Notes under the pieces: model-generated
What the model saw: the letters and a program-made list of their open reading frames with translations, nothing else
Database searches by the model: none
Told to the model about the DNA's origin: nothing
Origin: Blastococcus colisei
GTDB lineage: Bacteria > Actinomycetota > Actinomycetes > Mycobacteriales > Geodermatophilaceae
DNA length: 64,000 nucleotides
Direction: 5' to 3'
Assembly: GCF_006717095.1 (NCBI RefSeq)
Contig: NZ_VFQE01000001.1
Location: forward strand, 558,001 to 622,000
Shown here: in pieces, positions 17,500-24,727 of the stretch
Numbering within the stretch: position 1 is the first letter of the stretch
Layout: each line of letters begins with the position of its first letter
Position numbers and translations under genes: made by a program

Positions 17500-18407
17500 C
17501 AGAAGTACCCCTCCTTCTTGCGGTCCTCCATGGCGGCGTCGCTGACCTTGTCGTCGCCGCGGGTGGCGCCGCGCTCGGTCATGCGGGTCACCGCGATCTC
17601 GGCGATGACGTCCTCGACCGTGGTCGCCTGCGACAGCACCGCGGCGGTCAGGTTCGCGTCGCCGACGGTGCGGTAGCGGACGGTCTCGCGGCGCACCTGC
17701 TCCCCGTCCCGGGGACGGATGAACTCGTTGACGGCGTAGAGCATCCCCTGCCGCTCGACGACGTCCCGCTCCTGCGCGAGGTACAGCGCGGGGATGGCGA
17801 TCTCCTCGCGGAGGATGTACTGCCAGATGTCGAGCTCGGTCCAGTTCGACAGCGGGAACACCCGGATGGACTCGCCCAGGTGGATCCGGCCGTTGTAGAG
17901 GTCCCAGAGCTCCGGCCGCTGGTTCTTCGGGTCCCACTGGCCGAACTCGTCGCGGAAGGAGAACACCCGCTCCTTGGCGCGGGCCTTGTCCTCGTCGCGG
18001 CGGGCCCCGCCGAACAGCGCGGTGAAACCGTGCTCCTCGACCGCGTCGAGCAGCACCGGGGTCTGGATGCGGTTGCGGGAGCCGTTCGGCTCCTCCTTCA
18101 CCGTCCCGGCGGCGATCGCGTCGGGCACCGACGCCACGACGAGCTGAACGCCGAGCTCGGCAACCCGCTTGTCGCGGAACTCCAGCACGTCCGGAAAGTT
18201 CAGCCCCGTGTCCACGTGCATGACCGGAAAGGGGATGCGGGCCGGCGCGAAGGCCTTGCGGGCCAGCTCCAGCATCACGATCGAGTCCTTGCCGCCGGAG
18301 AACAGCAGCACCGGCCGCTCCAGCTCGGCGACCACCTCGCGGATGACGTGGATGGACTCGGCCTCCAGCGTCTCGAGCTGGCTCAGCCGGTAGTCGGGCG
18401 TGCTCAT
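17499..18407 (-). CDS. cysD: Sulfate adenylyltransferase small subunit CysD
   Basis: A 302-aa catalytic subunit of ATP sulfurylase with the PP-loop LLFSGGKDSIVML near residue 35 and the CysD family regions MHVDTGLNFPDV, FGGARRDEDKARAKER, FPLSNWTELDIWQYI and a C-terminal KKEGYF. It acts with CysN in assimilatory sulfate activation in the cytoplasm. The start is ATG at 18405-18407. An inverted repeat sits 39 nt upstream (18446-18464). Confidence 0.96.
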   Translation of the reverse strand: MSTPDYRLSQLETLEAESIHVIREVVAELERPVLLFSGGKDSIVMLELARKAFAPARIPFPVMHVDTGLNFPDVLEFRDKRVAELGVQLVVASVPDAIAAGTVKEEPNGSRNRIQTPVLLDAVEEHGFTALFGGARRDEDKARAKERVFSFRDEFGQWDPKNQRPELWDLYNGRIHLGESIRVFPLSNWTELDIWQYILREEIAIPALYLAQERDVVERQGMLYAVNEFIRPRDGEQVRRETVRYRTVGDANLTAAVLSQATTVEDVIAEIAVTRMTERGATRGDDKVSDAAMEDRKKEGYF

Positions 18408-18445
18408 GCGCTCAGGCTCCGGTGGTTCGGCATCAGGACGACCAA

Positions 18446-18464
18446 CCGCACCGGCATGGTGCGG
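18446..18464. promoter_or_regulatory. Inverted repeat upstream of cysDN
   Basis: CCGCACC (18446-18452) and GGTGCGG (18458-18464) form a perfect 7-bp inverted repeat around a 5-nt centre, in the 107-bp gap between the cysD start and the end of the thioesterase gene. It could be an operator for sulfur-responsive control or a hairpin ending the upstream gene (both genes are minus strand). Confidence 0.35.
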
Positions 18465-18514
18465 ATTCCCGTCCAGTGTCCGCTATCGCGTGGAGCACAC
18501 CGCCGCCGGCTTGC

Positions 18515-19228
18515 TCAGTCCCGCTCGTCGACGGCGGTCGCGTCGCTGGGCCGGCGCGGCGGTGCGTGCCGGCCGGTGGAGTCGGTGATCGAGCCGAAGT
18601 AGGCGTCCACCTTCTCCGGGCGGGGCATGACGAACACCCCGCGAGCCTCGACCAGGATCCGGTCCGGGTCGTCGGCCAGCGCGATCGTGCCGGTGATGAC
18701 GCACTTGCGGCCCGCGCTCTCGGCCACCCGGGCGCGCAGCGCCAGCTTCCTCTCCAGCGGCAGCGGGCCGCGGTAGTCCAGCTCCAGGTGGGCGGTCATG
18801 CCCCACAGGCCCGCGGCCGCGGCCGCGGAGCCGAGCAGCTGGTCCATGAACAACGCACTCATGCCGCCGTGCACGAAGCTGGGCGGTCCCTCGTACGCCA
18901 CCCCCAGGGTCACCTCGGCGGCGACCCCTTCGCCGTCCCGGCGGACGGCGAGCGGCGGGGCGAGCGCGCTGCCGATGCCGGTCACCGGGTTGAAGACCCG
19001 GCGGCCCGTCGTCAGGTCGTCCAGCGCGGGCAGCTGGGAGGCCGTCCGCCGGGCGACGGCGAGCCGCTCGGTGGCCTGGCGCACCAGCTCGGCGGCGGCA
19101 CGCACCTCGGCGGCGGCGACGGTGGTGGTCACCGAGACCTCGATCAGCTCGCGCAGCGCCGTCCCGAGGTCGGCCGCGGCGGCGAGCGGTTCGGCGTCGG
19201 GGATGGTCCCGCTGTCGCTCGGAGTCAC
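18515..19228 (-). CDS. Hotdog-fold thioesterase (PaaI/4HBT superfamily)
   Basis: A 237-aa protein. The first ~75 residues are helical. The hotdog domain follows, with FNPVTGIGSALAPPL, VAYEGPPSFVHGGMSALFMDQLLG (the HGG-x(5)-D region typical of PaaI-type thioesterases, about residues 115-135) and the central strand region LELDYRGPLPL. Likely a cytoplasmic acyl-CoA thioesterase; substrate unknown. The start is GTG at 19226-19228; the GGAG is unusually close to it. Lies 21 nt after the end of the sensor kinase gene, same strand, so possibly read through from it. Confidence 0.8.
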   Translation of the reverse strand: MTPSDSGTIPDAEPLAAAADLGTALRELIEVSVTTTVAAAEVRAAAELVRQATERLAVARRTASQLPALDDLTTGRRVFNPVTGIGSALAPPLAVRRDGEGVAAEVTLGVAYEGPPSFVHGGMSALFMDQLLGSAAAAAGLWGMTAHLELDYRGPLPLERKLALRARVAESAGRKCVITGTIALADDPDRILVEARGVFVMPRPEKVDAYFGSITDSTGRHAPPRRPSDATAVDERD

Positions 19229-19249
19229 CTCCGGATCGTGACAGGGACG

Positions 19250-20806
19250 CTAGGCCGGCTCCCCGCCACCCCCGTGGCGGGGGAGGTCCGGCGACCCGGA
19301 GCGGGGCAGTCGGACGGTGAACGTGGCGCCCTGGCCGGTGCCCGTGGCCAGGTCGACAGAACCGCCGTGCGCGGCGACGAGCGAGGAGACGATGGCCAGG
19401 CCGAGGCCCGTGCCTCCGGCCTTCGCCACGCCGTCCTCGCCGCGGGCCCGGGAGGCGTCGGCCCGGAAGAAGCGCTCGAACGCGCGGGCGGCGTCGGCCG
19501 GGTGCAGGCCCGGTCCCTCGTCGGCGACCCGCAGCACCAGCGCGTCCCCGTCGTCGTCCGCCTCGGCGACCGACACCGTCACCCGCACACCCGGCGGCGT
19601 GTGCGTGAGCGCGTTGGTCACCAGATTGCCGACGACCTGCCGCAGCCGGCCCTCGTCACCGATCACCACGGGGACGTCGGTGAGCGACTCGTCCAGGTGC
19701 AGGCTGATGGGCCGCTCGGGTTGGACGGCCTTCGCCGCGTGCACGGCGTCCCCGGCGACCTCGGCCAGGTCGACGGGGGCCAGGGTGAGCGGGCGCTGCT
19801 GGTCCAGCCGGGCGAGCAGCAGCAGGTCCTCGACCAGGAGCCCCATCCGGCCGCCCTCGGCCTCGATCCGCTCCATCAGCCGGGCGACCTCCTCGTCGCT
19901 GCGCACGGCCCCCTGCCGGTAGAGCTCGGCGAAGCCCCGGATGGAGGTCAACGGGGTCCGCAGTTCGTGGCTGGCGTCGGCGACGAAGCGGCGCATCCGG
20001 TGCTCCGACCCCCGGGCGGCCTCCTCGGACGCCTTCTGCGCACGGAAGGCGCTCTCGATCCGCGAGAGCATGACGTTGAGGGCGGTGGACAGGCGGCCGA
20101 CCTCGGTCCGCTGGTCACCGGCGGGCACGCGCTGGGAGAGGTCACCGGCCGCGATGGCCTGCGCCGTCCGTTCCACCTCCGCCAACGGCCGGAGGCTGTT
20201 GCGCACCAGCAGATAGCCCGCGGCGCCAAGGAGGACGAGGAGGGCCAGGCCGACGACCAGCTCGATGCGGACCAGCCGGGAGATCGCCTTCTCGTCGCCT
20301 TCGAGACCGACGCCGACGACCAGCATGTACCCGCCGGGCAGTTCCCCCGAGGCCATCCGCCAACGTTCGCCGTCGACCCAGACCGTGAGGGGCCGCTCGT
20401 CCTCGCGAAGCCTATCGACTGCCTCTCGGCTCAACCGGGGCAGCGCGTCGCCGTCCGGGCCACGGGGCTCGCCGATGACCACCGGCTCGTCGCTGTCGGG
20501 AACGAGACACGCGACGTAGAAGGAGCTGGGTTGCGGATAGCCGTCCTGGAGGCAGGCGCCGACCAGTTCGGCCCGCTGGTTGTTCTTGACGGTGGCGCGC
20601 AGTTCGTCGTCCCGCTGCTGCTGCAGGTAGTCCCGCAGAAGGGACGTGGTGGCGAAGCCGGTTGCCAGCAGGGCGACGCTCAGCAACGCCACCATCAGCG
20701 CGACGAGGGTGACGCGGAGCGGGACCCGGGGACCCGACGGCGTGGCGGAGCTGCTCACGCCATCACCGGTTCGCTCCCGCGGGGCGCTCCGCTCCTCTCC
20801 GCTCAC
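19250..20806 (-). CDS. Membrane sensor histidine kinase (OmpR-partner type)
   Basis: A 518-aa sensor. First membrane segment about residues 29-57 (VTLVALMVALLSVALLATGF), extracytoplasmic sensor domain ~60-175, second membrane segment ~178-202, HAMP domain (RNSLRPLAEVERTAQAIAAG), then HisKA with the phospho-acceptor histidine in FVADASHELRTPLTSIRG and HATPase with N box VVGNLVTNALTHT, G1 VADEGPGL and G2 GGTGLGLAIVSSL. All catalytic residues are present. The sensor domain has two cysteines (GACLQDG and YVACLVP) that could form a disulfide. The GTG start overlaps the response regulator stop (GTGA). It resembles the TrcS/TcrY group; signal unknown. Confidence 0.92.
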   Translation of the reverse strand: MSGEERSAPRERTGDGVSSSATPSGPRVPLRVTLVALMVALLSVALLATGFATTSLLRDYLQQQRDDELRATVKNNQRAELVGACLQDGYPQPSSFYVACLVPDSDEPVVIGEPRGPDGDALPRLSREAVDRLREDERPLTVWVDGERWRMASGELPGGYMLVVGVGLEGDEKAISRLVRIELVVGLALLVLLGAAGYLLVRNSLRPLAEVERTAQAIAAGDLSQRVPAGDQRTEVGRLSTALNVMLSRIESAFRAQKASEEAARGSEHRMRRFVADASHELRTPLTSIRGFAELYRQGAVRSDEEVARLMERIEAEGGRMGLLVEDLLLLARLDQQRPLTLAPVDLAEVAGDAVHAAKAVQPERPISLHLDESLTDVPVVIGDEGRLRQVVGNLVTNALTHTPPGVRVTVSVAEADDDGDALVLRVADEGPGLHPADAARAFERFFRADASRARGEDGVAKAGGTGLGLAIVSSLVAAHGGSVDLATGTGQGATFTVRLPRSGSPDLPRHGGGGEPA

Positions 20807-21582
20807 GTGCCGCGCGGCAGCCGCAGCGTGTAGCCGACGCCGCGGATGGTGTGCAGCAGACGCGGCTCCGTGGTGTCGATCTTCCGGCGCAGGTAGGAGA
20901 TGTAGGACTCGACGACGTTGGCCTCGCCGTTGAAGTCGTAGTTCCAGACGTGATCGAGGATCTGGGCCTTGGACAGCACCCGGCCGGCGTTGGCCATCAG
21001 GTAGCGCAGCAGCTTGAACTCCGTCGGGGACAGGCTGATCAGCGTGCCCGCCTTGATGACCTCGTGGCTCTCCTCGTCCAGCTCGATGTCGGCGAAGGTG
21101 AGCCGGGGCGCCTCGGCCGCGGCCTGCTGGGCGCCGGCGGTGCGCCGCAGCACCGCCCGGATGCGGGCGATGACCTCGTCGAGGCTGAACGGCTTGGTGA
21201 CGTAGTCGTCGCCGCCCAGCGTCAGCCCCGAGACCTTGTCCTCGGCGGCGTCGCGGGCGGTGAGGAAGAGGACCGGCGTGTGCCGGCCGTTCTGGCGCAG
21301 CCGGCGGACGACGCCGAAGCCGTCCATCCCCGGCATCATGACGTCGAGCACCAGCAGGTCCGGGCGGAAGGAGTCCGCCAGCGCGAGAGCCTGCTGGCCG
21401 TCCGCGGCGGTGGCGACCTCGAACCCGGCGTACCGCAGGCTGGCCGAGAGGAGCTCGCGGATGTTGGGCTCGTCGTCCACGACGAGGAGCCGGGCCTCCG
21501 GTGTGGTTCGGGTGGTCCCACCGGGAGACTGCGAGGTGCCGGCCACGGTTCCTCCGGTCGGGCGAGCGGGTGCCGTCGTCAT
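20803..21582 (-). CDS. OmpR-family response regulator
   Basis: A 259-aa two-domain regulator. The receiver begins LLVVDDEPNIRELL, has the phospho-acceptor aspartate in LLVLDVMMPG, the switch threonine in LFLTARD and the lysine in YVTKPFS. The winged-helix effector ends with ESYISYLRRKID and IRGVGYTLR, typical of OmpR/PhoB. An unstructured N-terminal ~30 residues rich in Gly/Thr/Pro precedes the receiver. The start is ATG at 21580-21582. Cotranscribed with the downstream kinase gene through a 4-nt overlap. Confidence 0.93.
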   Translation of the reverse strand: MTTAPARPTGGTVAGTSQSPGGTTRTTPEARLLVVDDEPNIRELLSASLRYAGFEVATAADGQQALALADSFRPDLLVLDVMMPGMDGFGVVRRLRQNGRHTPVLFLTARDAAEDKVSGLTLGGDDYVTKPFSLDEVIARIRAVLRRTAGAQQAAAEAPRLTFADIELDEESHEVIKAGTLISLSPTEFKLLRYLMANAGRVLSKAQILDHVWNYDFNGEANVVESYISYLRRKIDTTEPRLLHTIRGVGYTLRLPRGT

Positions 21583-21651
21583 GCCCCGAGGGTGGCGTTC
21601 CCGGCTGCGGTCGGTCTGGACGCTACCTGTGAAATCCCTGTGCCCGACTCC

Positions 21652-21719
21652 CTCGGGCATAGGAAGCTATTCATACGTCTCGGACCCGCTGAACGCTGGT
21701 AAAGCCTCCTATGCCCAGG
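21652..21719. repeat. Imperfect inverted repeat upstream of the response regulator
   Basis: Arms at 21652-21668 and 21703-21719 share a core GGGCATAGGA/TCCTATGCCC, with 14 of 17 positions complementary, around a 34-nt AT-richer spacer containing TATTCATACG. It lies between the siderophore-interacting protein gene and the regulator, both minus strand. It could be a terminator of the former or an operator of the latter. Confidence 0.45.
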
Positions 21720-21764
21720 AGTCAGCCGGCGGGCGCCATGCAACCAGCGGCTTCCGCGCTCCGG

Positions 21765-21874
21765 TCCGCTCCTCGCTCGACGTCAACGGCGCCTCCGCGG
21801 TCGCTCCGCTCCTCGCTCGCTGGCGCTCGCTGCGATGCTCACTCCCTGTCGGCGCCGGCCTCGCTGCGATGCTC
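21765..21874. repeat. Short direct repeats, part of a low-complexity intergenic segment
   Basis: TCCGCTCCTCGCTCG occurs at 21765-21779 and 21805-21819 (40 bp apart). CTCGCTGCGATGCTC occurs at 21826-21840 and 21860-21874 (34 bp apart). The word TCGCTGGCGCTCG in this segment recurs, on the other strand, in the 77-bp repeats at 58228. No gene is supported here. The whole 301-bp gap 21583-21883 holds only this and the inverted repeat. Confidence 0.5.
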
Positions 21875-21883
21875 CCGCAGCTG

Positions 21884-22669
21884 TCAGCCGCCCATGGCTC
21901 GGCCCCGGCGCCAGTAGCCGATCGCATGGTGCTGGGCCCGTCCCAGTCCCCAGCGGCTGCGCAGGTCCGCGCGGATCGAGCGGACGGCCGCGGACTCGGC
22001 CGCCACCCAGGCGAACACGTCGTCCCCCTCGGGCCGGTCGAGACCGGCGACGGCGTCGACCAGCAGCGTGCTCTCCCCGGGAGCGACGCCGCTGCGGTGC
22101 AGCCAGCGCACGGTGACGCCGGCGGGTGCCGGCAACGGCTGCTCCTCCGTGGCGTCCGCGACCTCGACGAGGGCGAGTCCGCGAACGGTGGTCGCCGCCT
22201 CGGCGAGGATCCGCGAGATCGCCGGGAGGGCGGTCTCGTCCCCGGCGAGGAGCAGGTGCCCGGCCGGTCGCTCGCCCAGCGACGCGGCGCCGCCGACGGC
22301 CAGCAGGGCGCCGGGCGCCGCCGCGGCGGCCCAGGCCGCCGCCGGGCCGTCACCGTGCAGCACGAAGTCGATCTCCATCTCGCCGACGCCGGGATCCTGC
22401 CGGCGCGCGGTGTAGCTGCGCAGCGCGACGCCGTGGCTGCCCTGTGGCCAGACGATCCGTCCGTCCTTGGCCACGCGCGGCCACTCGGGGGCCGGGTCGC
22501 CGACGCGGGGCACGAGCAGGTTGACCGTCGGGCCGGCGGCGGCCGGGGAGCCGGAGAGGGCCACCCGGCGGACCGTCGGGGTCACGTCCCGGACGCCGAC
22601 GACCGTCAGGACGTCGACCGGACGCAGCCCGCCGGGCGCGAGGCCGTCGGAGGCGGGGGGCGTGGTCAC
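21884..22669 (-). CDS. Siderophore-interacting protein (FAD-dependent ferric-siderophore reductase)
   Basis: A 261-aa protein of the ViuB/SIP family. The N-terminal FAD-binding barrel includes RRVALSGS and the flavin motif ALRSYTARR (R-x-Y-T, about residues 80-88). The C-terminal SIP domain has HLLLAGDETALPAISRIL (the GDETA signature, ~150-167) and the conserved end HHAIGYWRRGRA. The enzyme would reduce iron from imported siderophores in the cytoplasm. The start is GTG at 22667-22669. No siderophore transport genes are adjacent and no iron-box was recognised upstream. Confidence 0.9.
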   Translation of the reverse strand: MTTPPASDGLAPGGLRPVDVLTVVGVRDVTPTVRRVALSGSPAAAGPTVNLLVPRVGDPAPEWPRVAKDGRIVWPQGSHGVALRSYTARRQDPGVGEMEIDFVLHGDGPAAAWAAAAAPGALLAVGGAASLGERPAGHLLLAGDETALPAISRILAEAATTVRGLALVEVADATEEQPLPAPAGVTVRWLHRSGVAPGESTLLVDAVAGLDRPEGDDVFAWVAAESAAVRSIRADLRSRWGLGRAQHHAIGYWRRGRAMGG

Positions 22670-22970
22670 GGCACGCCAGCCTAAACGGGCCGACCCGGCC
22701 AACTCCGGGGGAATGGAGTCGACCGGGCCGGCGATCGAGGACGGAACCGGGAGTCACGCTGGGTAGCGCGATCTCCCGTCGGACCAGCGTGGACGCCGAT
22801 CCGGTTGCCGTCGTCGTCGACGCTACGTGACGAAAGCGGCCCTGCAATGGCCCCTTGGGGTGAGGTCGCGTCCCGAACGGGTGATCGTGCGCCCGGCCGC
22901 GGCGATGTGTGTGCCGCGACGCCCGGGGGCAGGGCAGTGGCGAGCACGTACCGGACGGAGGAGGGACGTC
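22670..22970. other. Intergenic region, no gene supported
   Basis: A 301-bp gap between a minus-strand and a plus-strand gene, so it must hold divergent promoters. It contains a small inverted repeat ACTCC-N8-GGAGT (about 22710-22727) and GGCC-CTGCAAT-GGCC within a TGACGAAAGCGGCC context (22828-22855) that looks like half of a REP-type palindrome. No reading frame here has convincing start signals. Confidence 0.4.
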
Positions 22971-23180
22971 ATGGCAGAGAAATTCTCGAAAGGTGACCAC
23001 GTCACCTGGCAGAGCCACGGCAGCACGACGGAAGGCACGGTCGAACGGAAGATCACCGAGGACACGGAGGCGTCCGGGCGCACCGTCCGGGCCAGCAAGG
23101 ACGAGCCGCAGTACGAGGTCCGCAGCGACAAGAGCGGGAAGACGGCGGTCCACAAGCCCGCCGCCCTGCACGAGGACTGA
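22971..23180 (+). CDS. DUF2945/hypervirulence-associated Tudor-like small protein
   Basis: A 69-aa protein beginning MAEKFSKGDHVTWQSHGSTT; the pattern GDHVTW.SHG...GTVERKIT with YEVRSDKSGKTAVHKPAAL at the end matches the DUF2945 (HVA1, Tudor-like) family. The family is found in fungi and bacteria; its molecular role is not established. The start is ATG 22971 behind a very strong GGAGGAGGG. Followed 43 nt later by the DUF2795 gene, probably one operon. Confidence 0.8.
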   Translation: MAEKFSKGDHVTWQSHGSTTEGTVERKITEDTEASGRTVRASKDEPQYEVRSDKSGKTAVHKPAALHED

Positions 23181-23223
23181 CCAGCCGCCCGGCTGCGTCC
23201 GGGCCAGAACCGAAGGAGACACC

Positions 23224-23649
23224 GTGACCGAGTCCGGCGGCGAGTTCGCCTCCCAGCGGAGCACCAAGCACAGCCCGCGGGTCGACGAGGAGATGGAGCA
23301 CGAGATCCAGGGCTTGCTCAAGGCCGAGCGAGCCACCCGCGCCGAGGAGTGGCGCGAGGTGGAGCCGGTCGCCGAGGGCGACCCGGACATCGACGCCGAC
23401 CCCGCGGGCACGCAGGTCGGCGGCACACCGGTCGGGATGGACGCCGACGCGGTGGTCGCCCGCGCCGAGCTCGCCCGCTGGCTGGACCGGGCGGACTTCC
23501 CCGCCACCGGCCCCCAACTCGTCGAGGCCGCCCGCGACCACCGGGCCCCGGACGTCGTCGCCACGGAGCTGGAGAAGCTACCGGCAGGGGAGACCTTCGA
23601 GCGGATCGGCGACGTGGTGCGCGCCCTCGGCTACCCGACCGAGACGTGA
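23224..23649 (+). CDS. DUF2795-containing protein
   Basis: A 141-aa hydrophilic protein. The first ~75 residues are charged and probably disordered. The C-terminal part, from ELARWLDRADFPATGPQLVE to GDVVRALGYPTE, fits the small helical DUF2795 domain common in actinobacteria, often next to DUF2945-type genes. The start is GTG 23224 with GAAGGAGAC just upstream. Function unknown. Terminated by the hairpin at 23656. Confidence 0.75.
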   Translation: MTESGGEFASQRSTKHSPRVDEEMEHEIQGLLKAERATRAEEWREVEPVAEGDPDIDADPAGTQVGGTPVGMDADAVVARAELARWLDRADFPATGPQLVEAARDHRAPDVVATELEKLPAGETFERIGDVVRALGYPTET

Positions 23650-23655
23650 TCCGAG

Positions 23656-23693
23656 GCGGGAGGACGCCGGCTCACGAGCCGGCGTTCTCCCGC
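23656..23693. terminator. Hairpin terminator between convergent genes
   Basis: Arms 23656-23672 and 23677-23693 pair over 17 nt with a single G-T wobble around the loop CACG. It follows the DUF2795 stop by 6 nt and overlaps the last codons of the convergent coiled-coil gene, so it can serve both. Confidence 0.75.
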
Positions 23694-24565
23694 GCCTCGT
23701 TGTCCGAGATCTCCTCGGCCCCCCGGCGGCGGAACAACTTCGAGCCGGGGAACCCCTTCACGATCTGCCGCATGTCCTGGACGGTGTCCACCAGGTCGTG
23801 CACGTCGGTGCCGACGTTCGCCAGGTTTTCCAGGACGGGCAGGATGTCCTCGTCCAGGTGGATCACCAGCTGGGGCAACCGGTCGATGAGCGTGATCAGG
23901 GCGTCGACCTCCCCGGGGTCGAACGAGGCCGCCAGCCGCCTGATCGACGGCGCCAGGGCGGTCAGCGCCGGCTCGTAGTCGGCGAGCAGCGGCTCCACGC
24001 GCCCGACCATCACCTCGGCCCGTCCGACGATCGAGTCGGCGCGGGCCGCCGTCCCGTCGACGGCCTCGATGGCCGCGTCGGCCTTGGCGCGGGTGTCCCC
24101 GACACCCTCGATGGCCACGTCGGCCTTGGCGCGGGTGGCCGCGACGCCGGCGATGGCCTCGTCGGCGTTGGTGCGGGTCCGGTCCACGCCGGCGATGGCC
24201 TCGTCGGCCTTGGCCCGGATCAGTTCGACGCCGGCGATGGCCTCGTCGGCGTTGGTGCGGGTCCGGTCCACGCCCGCGATGGCCTCGTCCGCTCTGGCCC
24301 GGATCAGTTCGACGCCTTCGATGGCCTCGTCGGCCCGTGTGCGGGTGGTGTCCAGGCGACTGATGGCCTCGTCGGCGCGGTCCACGACCGCGTCGACCCG
24401 GTCGAGGACGCCCGCCACCCGGCCCAGCAGCTCTTCCATGCGGCCGACCGCCGCGCCGACCCGGGGGATCAGGTCGAGCGCGTCGGAGAGACCGTCGCGC
24501 ACACCTCCCACGGCGTGCAGGAGATCGGACGGACCCGGCACCGAGGGCAGTCTCACCGGCCACAC
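23672..24565 (-). CDS. Repeat-rich coiled-coil protein, 297 aa
   Basis: The central part (about residues 60-175) is built of regular 14-residue repeats of the form ADEAIAGVxxxRxxA, at least eight copies, alternating between DRTRTN and ELIRAK versions. This predicts a long amphipathic alpha helix or coiled coil. Short flanking domains are present: an N-terminal segment with repeated Val/Leu heptads, and a C-terminal segment DEDILPVLENLANVGTDVHD resembling actinobacterial proteins with DUF1664- or apolipoprotein-like helices. No signal peptide or membrane segment is visible. The GTG start at 24563-24565 lacks a clear ribosome site. Function unknown; possibly a structural or membrane-surface protein. 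Confidence 0.75.
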   Translation of the reverse strand: MWPVRLPSVPGPSDLLHAVGGVRDGLSDALDLIPRVGAAVGRMEELLGRVAGVLDRVDAVVDRADEAISRLDTTRTRADEAIEGVELIRARADEAIAGVDRTRTNADEAIAGVELIRAKADEAIAGVDRTRTNADEAIAGVAATRAKADVAIEGVGDTRAKADAAIEAVDGTAARADSIVGRAEVMVGRVEPLLADYEPALTALAPSIRRLAASFDPGEVDALITLIDRLPQLVIHLDEDILPVLENLANVGTDVHDLVDTVQDMRQIVKGFPGSKLFRRRGAEEISDNEARENAGS

Positions 24566-24727
24566 GCTACGCAGGAGGACGGTGGCCCACTATTCGGTTG
24601 AGTGCCTCGTTCGCCCGTCCGGGGGTGCCCGGTGCCGCGCGTCCGGCCCTCTCCCCGCCCGTGCCCCCGTATCGTCGGTGACGGGCCGGAACGACGGCCG
24701 GCGACGGGGCAGGACGACGACGAGAAG

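Noticed and set aside
24060-24340. Intergenic tandem repeat
   Set aside because: The repeated DNA here is explained by the in-frame 14-residue repeats of the minus-strand coiled-coil protein.
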